Source of the DNA: an uncultured Muribaculaceae bacterium
Lineage (GTDB): Bacteria > Bacteroidota > Bacteroidia > Bacteroidales > Muribaculaceae
Length of the DNA: 10,965 nucleotides
Direction of reading: 5' to 3'
Assembly: GCA_910578075.1 (NCBI GenBank)
Contig: CAJTPK010000049.1
Location: forward strand, 1-10,965
A program made the position numbers and the translations under genes. Position 1 is the stretch's first letter, and each line of letters begins with the position of its first letter. The notes under the pieces are model-generated. The model worked only from the letters and a program-made list of their open reading frames with translations. It ran no database searches and was not told the origin of the DNA. This document shows, piece by piece, positions 6,746-10,965 of the stretch.

Positions 6746-7489
6746 ATGGAAAAGACAGATTATATATTCGGTATCAGAGCCGTCATTGAAGCCATAGAGG
6801 CGGGTAGAAGTATAGACAAGGTGCTTGTGCGTAGAGATTTTACAGGTGATCTCGCAAGGGAACTCTATGCCAAGATAAAGGAATACGACATTGTGATGCA
6901 ACGCGTGCCGGTTGAGAAACTTAACCGGATCACGATGAAGAATCATCAGGGGGCAATCGCTTTGCTCTCTCCGGTGGAATACCAGAAACTTGAAAATCTT
7001 GTGCCTCTTTTTTATGAGGAGGGACGGAATCCTCTGGTAGTTGTCCTTGACGGGCTGACAGATACCCGCAATTTCGGAGCGATAGGCAGAACAGCTGCAT
7101 GTGCCGGTGTTGACGCTATTGTAATTCCCGAGCGTAACAGTGTTTCGGTTACTCCCGATGCCGTGAAGACCTCAGCCGGAGGATTGTTCCATGTTCCGGT
7201 ATGCAGGGAAAAGGATATACTTTCGGCAGTGAGATTTCTCAAAGACAATGGATATCATATCGTGGGCGCTACGGAGAAGGGAGCATCCAATTACACATGC
7301 GCGGACTATAAGGTGCCTGTGGCGATAGTGATGGGTAGTGAGGATACCGGGATTTCGGATGCTGTGATTCGTGCATGCGATGAACTTGCCGCGATACCTA
7401 TTATCGGTAAGATCGAATCCTTGAATGTGTCTGTTGCCGCCGGAATCATGATTTATGAGGCGCTTCGTCAGAGGATGGAAGTTTTGTAA
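6746..7489 (+). CDS. rlmB: 23S rRNA (guanosine-2'-O)-methyltransferase, TrmH/SpoU family (RlmB)
   Basis: A 247-residue SPOUT-class methyltransferase, close to the 243 of E. coli RlmB, which methylates the 2'-OH of G2251 in the peptidyl-transferase P loop using S-adenosylmethionine. The N-terminal substrate-binding domain (about 1-80) opens with YIFGIRAVIEAI and contains NHQGAIALLSPVEY. The catalytic knot has motif 1 LDGLTDTRNFGAIGRTA (N109, R115), motif 2 IVMGSEDTGIS (E199) and motif 3 IPIIGKIESLNVSVAAG (S225, N227, S229). All key residues are present. A tRNA-specific relative is possible, but the N-terminal domain and length favour RlmB. The start is fixed by the repeat array ending one base before it; the last heptamer puts AGGAG just upstream, unusual among these genes. 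It was probably transcribed with recN before the array arose. Confidence 0.93.
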   Translation: MEKTDYIFGIRAVIEAIEAGRSIDKVLVRRDFTGDLARELYAKIKEYDIVMQRVPVEKLNRITMKNHQGAIALLSPVEYQKLENLVPLFYEEGRNPLVVVLDGLTDTRNFGAIGRTAACAGVDAIVIPERNSVSVTPDAVKTSAGGLFHVPVCREKDILSAVRFLKDNGYHIVGATEKGASNYTCADYKVPVAIVMGSEDTGISDAVIRACDELAAIPIIGKIESLNVSVAAGIMIYEALRQRMEVL

Positions 7490-7513
7490 TTTGAAGATAA
7501 AGTTGTAAATTTG
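7483..7513 (+). promoter_or_regulatory. Bacteroidetes-type promoter for nusB
   Basis: TTTG at 7483-7486, exactly 19 bases, then TAAATTTG at 7506-7513, a perfect match to the TTTG-N19-TAnnTTTG consensus. The -33 element lies in the last sense codons of rlmB and the -7 element in the rlmB-nusB gap. The predicted start, near 7519-7522, gives a leader of about 30 bases for nusB. The genes from nusB onward can therefore be transcribed independently of dnaN-rlmB. No terminator separates the two units, so read-through is also likely. Confidence 0.8.
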
Positions 7514-7526
7514 TTTTGTAAAACAA
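7511..7526. promoter_or_regulatory. Inverted repeat at the predicted nusB transcription start
   Basis: TTGTTTT at 7511-7517 and its exact complement AAAACAA at 7520-7526 are separated by two bases. The element overlaps the end of the -7 box and the predicted transcription start. That position suits a repressor site, but the repeat is short and A/T-rich, so chance is a real alternative. As RNA it would form only a tiny, weak hairpin, and no T run follows, so it is not a terminator. Confidence 0.4.
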
Positions 7527-7549
7527 GTGATATATATTCATAAAGAGTT

Positions 7550-8953
7550 ATGATAAACCGTATTTTAATAAGAATCAAGGTAATACAGATTCTGTATTCA
7601 TTCTTGCTCGTTGAGAAGCAGTTCTCTTTGTCAACCCTTCCGGAGTCACCGACCAAAGAGAAACGTTTCGCCTATTCGTTATATCTTGACATGCTTGTAC
7701 TTATGCTGAAGACAGCAGAGTCTATCGGAAGACGCGGAGGCGACAAGCCGTTGGAAGAGACCCGGTTTATCAAACGTCTTAAAAGCGATGATACAATAAA
7801 ATCCCAGCTCGCTAAATATAGAATGTCTCCATATCCCTTCGAAGGAGTTGTTGATTCGCTTGCAGAGAAGGTAAAGGAATCGGCAATCTATAAGAATTAT
7901 CTGAAAAACAGAAAGGAGAATAAGATCGGTGCCGATGCGTCTGTATGGAACGAAATCTGCAATCTGATGATATTTCCCGATGCCGAGATTAACCAGATAA
8001 TATCCCGTCGCGAGAATTTCACTCTGAAGGCTGTTGACCGCACCAGAGAGATGCTTGAGGATACATTCTCTAATTTCATGGCTTCACAGGATGGCGGCTC
8101 GGAGGCGATAGCAGCCCTTCATCAGAGTCTTGACAAGGCGCGCGAACTATATTTCCGTCTGCTTTGGCTCCCTGTGGAATTGACCGACATGCAGGAGCGT
8201 AAACTTGATGACAGACGTCATAAACTTCTGGTTACACAGGAGGATCTGAATCCTAATCTCAAGTTTGTGGAAAACTCCCTTGTACGTTCAATCCGTGATT
8301 GCGAGCCTATCCGGAATTTTATTGAGAAAGAGAAGATATCATGGGAGCGTGAGGATCGCGTCATGATGGAGAATCTCTTGAAAGCTATTCTTGAATCGGA
8401 AATGTATCAGGATTACATGGCAAATCCCGTGGAGACTCCGAAAGAGGATTGCGAATTGTGGCGCAGCATCATGCGGAGAATTATTTTCAACAATGAGCAT
8501 TTCCTGGAGACAATGGAGGATAAGTCGGTGTTCTGGAATGATGACCTCGACACTATCGGAACTTTTGCAATAAAGACTTTCCGTAAACTTGAGGAAGGTG
8601 CCGGCAATGATGCGATTCTCGATAAATATAAAGATGAGGAAGACGCCCGCTTTGGTGATGAGCTTGTCAGATCCGTATTGAAGAATAAGGATACATACAG
8701 GGGGTATATCGACGATGCCATCGACCGCACGTTATGGGAAAGCGAGCGACTTGCATTCATGGACGTGGTGATAATAGAGACCGCGCTCGCCGAGATGCTT
8801 AACTTCCCGAAGATTCCGCTCAATGTTACGCTTAATGAGTATATTGAGATCGCCAAATGCTATAGCTCAGGTAAAAGCGGTGGTTTCGTGAACGGTATTC
8901 TCGGAAAAATTATCCCCGTTCTTCAGCAGAATGGAGTTCTTTTTAAGAGTTAG
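7550..8953 (+). CDS. nusB: Transcription antitermination factor NusB, enlarged by an internal duplication
   Basis: NusB with NusE/S10 binds boxA RNA and prevents premature termination in rRNA operons. The C-terminal region is clear NusB: ERLAFMDVVIIETALAEML (399-417), KIPLNVTLNEYIEIAK (421-436) and SSGKSGGFVNGILGKI (439-454). The N-terminus MINRILIRIKVIQILYSF is the usual first helix in Bacteroidota. The protein is 467 residues; phylum members are usually about 300-310 (from memory) and E. coli has 139. The extra length is explained by two similar internal blocks, about 41-176 and 197-347. For example, Y114..Y117/W133/F142/D163/F173 match Y286..Y289/W304/F313/D334/F344 at an offset of 171-172. 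The reading frame is open throughout and codon use looks normal. It has its own promoter, and its TAG comes from the second heptamer array. Confidence 0.92.
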   Translation: MINRILIRIKVIQILYSFLLVEKQFSLSTLPESPTKEKRFAYSLYLDMLVLMLKTAESIGRRGGDKPLEETRFIKRLKSDDTIKSQLAKYRMSPYPFEGVVDSLAEKVKESAIYKNYLKNRKENKIGADASVWNEICNLMIFPDAEINQIISRRENFTLKAVDRTREMLEDTFSNFMASQDGGSEAIAALHQSLDKARELYFRLLWLPVELTDMQERKLDDRRHKLLVTQEDLNPNLKFVENSLVRSIRDCEPIRNFIEKEKISWEREDRVMMENLLKAILESEMYQDYMANPVETPKEDCELWRSIMRRIIFNNEHFLETMEDKSVFWNDDLDTIGTFAIKTFRKLEEGAGNDAILDKYKDEEDARFGDELVRSVLKNKDTYRGYIDDAIDRTLWESERLAFMDVVIIETALAEMLNFPKIPLNVTLNEYIEIAKCYSSGKSGGFVNGILGKIIPVLQQNGVLFKS

Positions 8954-8980
8954 GAGTTAGGAGTTAGGAGTTGGGAGTTA
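8946..8980 (+). repeat. Heptamer tandem repeat array 2, after nusB
   Basis: Five heptamers in the GGAGTTA phase: AGAGTTA, GGAGTTA, GGAGTTA, GGAGTTG, GGAGTTA. The array begins in the last codon of nusB, and its first TAG (8951-8953) is the nusB stop. It lacks the GGAATTA variant seen in array 1 and has two single-base changes, so it is either older or independently formed. It ends 31 bases before the yajC ATG and so cannot serve as that gene's ribosome binding site. Confidence 0.93.
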
Positions 8981-9011
8981 GTTAAAGATTTAATAATAAA
9001 TAATATAATAT

Positions 9012-9335
9012 ATGAATTTGAATTCAATTCTTCTCGATGCTGCCGCAGGCTCGGCAGGTGGAGGTATGAGCGGTATGATAATGATCGTTCTGATGATCGT
9101 GATCTTTTATCTTTTCATGATCCGTCCCCAGCAGAAAAAACAGAAAGAGATCAAGCGTCAGCGTGAGGCTATGAAAAGCGGTGACAAGGTTGTGACAGCA
9201 GGTGGTATTCACGGACGCATTAAAGAGATCCGCGATAATGTGATCATGGTTGAGGTTGCACCCGGTGTGTCGCTTAAACTCGATATCGCTTCAGTATATC
9301 CTGTTGTAGAGGAGCAGCCCAAAGCCAAGAAATAA
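9012..9335 (+). CDS. yajC: Preprotein translocase subunit YajC
   Basis: A 107-residue inner-membrane protein, of normal length, which joins SecD and SecF as an accessory of the Sec translocon. A short Ala/Gly-rich N-terminus (about 10-21) leads into one membrane helix at about 22-37 (MIMIVLMIVIFYLFMI). Then comes the YajC hallmark RPQQKKQKEIKRQREAMKSG and the small cytosolic domain with GDKVVTAGGIHGRIKEI and a conserved end near LDIASVYPV. The gene starts 58 bases after nusB; 27 of these are heptamer repeat and the rest is very A/T-rich. The YbbR gene follows after 14 bases. secDF is not in the window, whereas in proteobacteria yajC is usually beside it. Confidence 0.96.
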   Translation: MNLNSILLDAAAGSAGGGMSGMIMIVLMIVIFYLFMIRPQQKKQKEIKRQREAMKSGDKVVTAGGIHGRIKEIRDNVIMVEVAPGVSLKLDIASVYPVVEEQPKAKK

Positions 9336-9349
9336 TTTTTTTCGTTGGT

Positions 9350-10324
9350 ATGGGCAATAAACTTGACACGGCAAAAGAGAGATGGCGCGGAATGAGAGCC
9401 TCCACAGGCTTTCATAATTTCGTGCTGTTTCTTGCTTTTGTGGCTGTGGCAAGTTTGTTCTGGCTGATTCTTTCGCTTAACGATAATGTTACACGCACAT
9501 TTGATGTGCAGCTGAAAATTGATAATGTGCCGGATTCGGTGACATTCATCAATGATCCTCCAGCCATGTTTCATGTCACACTCCGTGACAAGGGCACCAA
9601 CATACTCCGCAGTGGCATTCTCAGTCATCCCCGCGTCGGGCTCAATTTCCGGGATTATGGTGAAAACGGGATATTCCGGGTGACAAAGAATGACATGAAT
9701 GCCGCAGTGAAGAGCGCATTCGGTAATTCTGCTCAGATAACGTCTGTATCGATTGATTCTCTTTATCTGCATTACACTACAGACAAGGGTCGCCGCGTCC
9801 CCATTGTGGTTGTCGCCGACGTGTCTGCAATATCCGGAATGGTGATAAGTGAGGCCCCGAAGCCTCTGCAGCGCTCGGCGCTGATTTATTCCTATTCCGA
9901 AGTTGTAGATACTATTACGCGCGTATATACTCAGCCTATAGTTAAACGCAATCTTTCAACAACTACAGAGCTGGAAGTGCCATTGAAGTCGATTCCTACT
10001 GTAAAAGCAGTTCCATCCTCGGTAAAGGTGCAGATATCTGTAGAGCCGCTTGTGAAGAAAGAGTCATTGGCTACGGTTACAGCACATAATGTGCCGGAAG
10101 GGGAGAGTCTTCTTTTGTTCCCAAACCGTGTGCAGGTGGTGTATTATGTGCCTATGAGCTTGTTCAACAGTGATCTTGTTCCAATCGATGTCTCGGTTGA
10201 CTATCAGGATATATATAAATTCTCGGGCGACAGGCTTCCTGTAGCCATACGTAGTTTTGCGGATTATGTCGAGAGTCCGAGAATTATGACGGATTCCGTG
10301 GAATATACGCTCGTGAAGCAGTGA
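9350..10324 (+). CDS. YbbR-like domain protein, membrane-anchored
   Basis: A 324-residue protein with a short basic N-terminus (KERWRGMRAS), one membrane helix at about 24-43 (FVLFLAFVAVASLFWLILSL) and a large C-terminal part predicted outside the inner membrane. The segment after the helix, NDNVTRTFDVQLKIDNVPDSV, and later the repeated pattern of beta-rich stretches such as VEVPLK-like blocks and SSVKVQISVEPLVKKE fit YbbR domains. In Firmicutes the YbbR protein CdaR controls the diadenylate cyclase CdaA. Here no cyclase gene is adjacent, so that role should not be assumed. In Bacteroidota a YbbR protein between yajC and coaE is, as far as I recall, a common arrangement. The TGA overlaps an upstream GTG of the coaE frame (GTGA), which indicates tight coupling. 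The family call is fairly sure; the function is unknown. Confidence 0.82.
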   Translation: MGNKLDTAKERWRGMRASTGFHNFVLFLAFVAVASLFWLILSLNDNVTRTFDVQLKIDNVPDSVTFINDPPAMFHVTLRDKGTNILRSGILSHPRVGLNFRDYGENGIFRVTKNDMNAAVKSAFGNSAQITSVSIDSLYLHYTTDKGRRVPIVVVADVSAISGMVISEAPKPLQRSALIYSYSEVVDTITRVYTQPIVKRNLSTTTELEVPLKSIPTVKAVPSSVKVQISVEPLVKKESLATVTAHNVPEGESLLLFPNRVQVVYYVPMSLFNSDLVPIDVSVDYQDIYKFSGDRLPVAIRSFADYVESPRIMTDSVEYTLVKQ

Positions 10325-10329
10325 CGGAT

Positions 10330-10926
10330 ATGGAGAAGTGTCTTATTGGAATCACGGGAGGTATTGGAGCTGGTAAGAGTGTGGTTTCCCGTATGCTCAG
10401 GCTTAAGGGGTTTCCGGTCTATGATTGCGATTCAAGAGCAAAAGAGCTTATGGAGGAATCCGCTTATATCCTTGCTTCCTTGAAATCGAGGTTTGGTGAG
10501 GAGTGTGTGCTTGAATCCGGCGAACTCAACAGAGCCATGATAGCCGAGCGTGTGTTTTCATGCGAGGAGGAGAGGTTATGGTTGAATTCTCTGGTTCATG
10601 CCGAAGTCAGAAGGGATATCTCTGAATGGACAGCAATGTTTCAGGAAGGTCCTGTATTCGTGGAGTCAGCCATAATGGTGACATCCGGACTTGACAGAAT
10701 GTGCGGCAGGATCATGCTGGTCGAAGCTCCAGAAACTCTCAGGGTGAAACGGGCTCTGCAACGTGGGGGGGCTTCGCTTGACAATATCGTGAAAAGGATA
10801 TCAGCTCAGAAAGAGGAGTTTGCTTCCCTGCCTGCTGACAAGACAGTCAGTATTGATAACGGAGGTTCCGATTCTCTGTTATTCCAGATTGAAAAGTTTT
10901 TAGAAAATTTAGAGTCCGTCTCATAA
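10330..10926 (+). CDS. coaE: Dephospho-CoA kinase
   Basis: CoaE phosphorylates the 3'-hydroxyl of dephospho-CoA with ATP, the last step of CoA synthesis. From the ATG at 10330 it has 198 residues, the normal size. The P loop is GITGGIGAGKS (G10-S17), followed by VYDCDSRAKEL with the acidic pair D32/D34 that binds substrate. Then come NRAMIAERVF and LVHAEVRRDI in the CoA-binding lid region, VFVESAIM, the arginine-rich RVKRALQRGG and IVKRISAQ, and the closing IDNGGS. The start is a choice: an in-frame GTG at 10321 overlaps the YbbR stop (GTGA) and would add three residues, while the ATG gives the usual distance to the P loop. A run of seven G (10765-10771) lies inside the gene with the frame intact. 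coaBC in the same window supplies an earlier step of the pathway. Confidence 0.94.
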   Translation: MEKCLIGITGGIGAGKSVVSRMLRLKGFPVYDCDSRAKELMEESAYILASLKSRFGEECVLESGELNRAMIAERVFSCEEERLWLNSLVHAEVRRDISEWTAMFQEGPVFVESAIMVTSGLDRMCGRIMLVEAPETLRVKRALQRGGASLDNIVKRISAQKEEFASLPADKTVSIDNGGSDSLLFQIEKFLENLESVS

Positions 10927-10965
10927 AAAATTTAGCTTTAGGGGACGCATGCCAGAGCTGATTTT

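Noticed and set aside
9336..9342. Run of seven T after yajC, as in a terminator.
   Set aside because: No inverted repeat precedes it, and the YbbR gene starts 8 bases later in the same apparent operon.
10252..10259. TAGTTTTG shortly before coaE, matching the -7 promoter box.
   Set aside because: The matching -33 TTTG is absent at the required distance, and coaE is tightly coupled to the gene before it.
10949..10965. ATG followed by four more open codons at the window end, a possible start of the next gene.
   Set aside because: Too short to identify or to tell from chance.

Overview
The window is a stretch of densely packed housekeeping genes, all on the + strand, from a member of the Bacteroidota. 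It is most likely a Bacteroidales gut lineage, possibly Muribaculaceae. Three things point there. Protein sequences are typical of the phylum (for example a DUF4835/PorD-type protein between coaBC and recN, and a long NusB). Two promoters match the Bacteroidetes primary sigma consensus TTTG-N19-TAnnTTTG exactly. Shine-Dalgarno sequences are mostly absent and A/T-rich leaders take their place. The family-level assignment is inference. No plasmid, phage, CRISPR or defence genes were seen.

Layout. (1) Positions 1-741: the 3' end of a ribosomal-protein operon, with the C-terminal part of rpsR (S18) and complete rplI (L9), closed by a strong 15-bp-stem terminator. (2) Positions 822-7489: a new transcription unit starts at a consensus promoter and carries dnaN (sliding clamp), a DnaQ-type 3'-5' exonuclease with an ExoX-like tail, coaBC (two steps of coenzyme A synthesis), a secreted DUF4835 protein, recN (double-strand break repair) and rlmB (23S rRNA 2'-O-methyltransferase). 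(3) Positions 7483-10926: a second exact consensus promoter overlaps the rlmB stop codon and precedes nusB, yajC, a YbbR-domain membrane protein and coaE (last step of CoA synthesis). The unit may continue past the window edge.

The genes mix replication and repair (dnaN, exonuclease, recN), ribosome biogenesis and transcription (rpsR, rplI, rlmB, nusB), CoA synthesis (coaBC, coaE) and the cell envelope (DUF4835, yajC, YbbR). CoA synthesis is the only pathway represented at both ends of the run.

The most unusual features are these. NusB is 467 residues long and carries a visible internal duplication of about 150-160 residues. Two short arrays of the heptamer GGAGTTA/GGAATTA start at the ends of recN and nusB, supply their stop codons, and in the first case fill the whole intergenic gap up to the rlmB start. 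A 16-bp inverted repeat lies just downstream of the nusB -7 element, where an operator could sit. I found no clearly new multi-gene system; the window is mainly conserved core genome.
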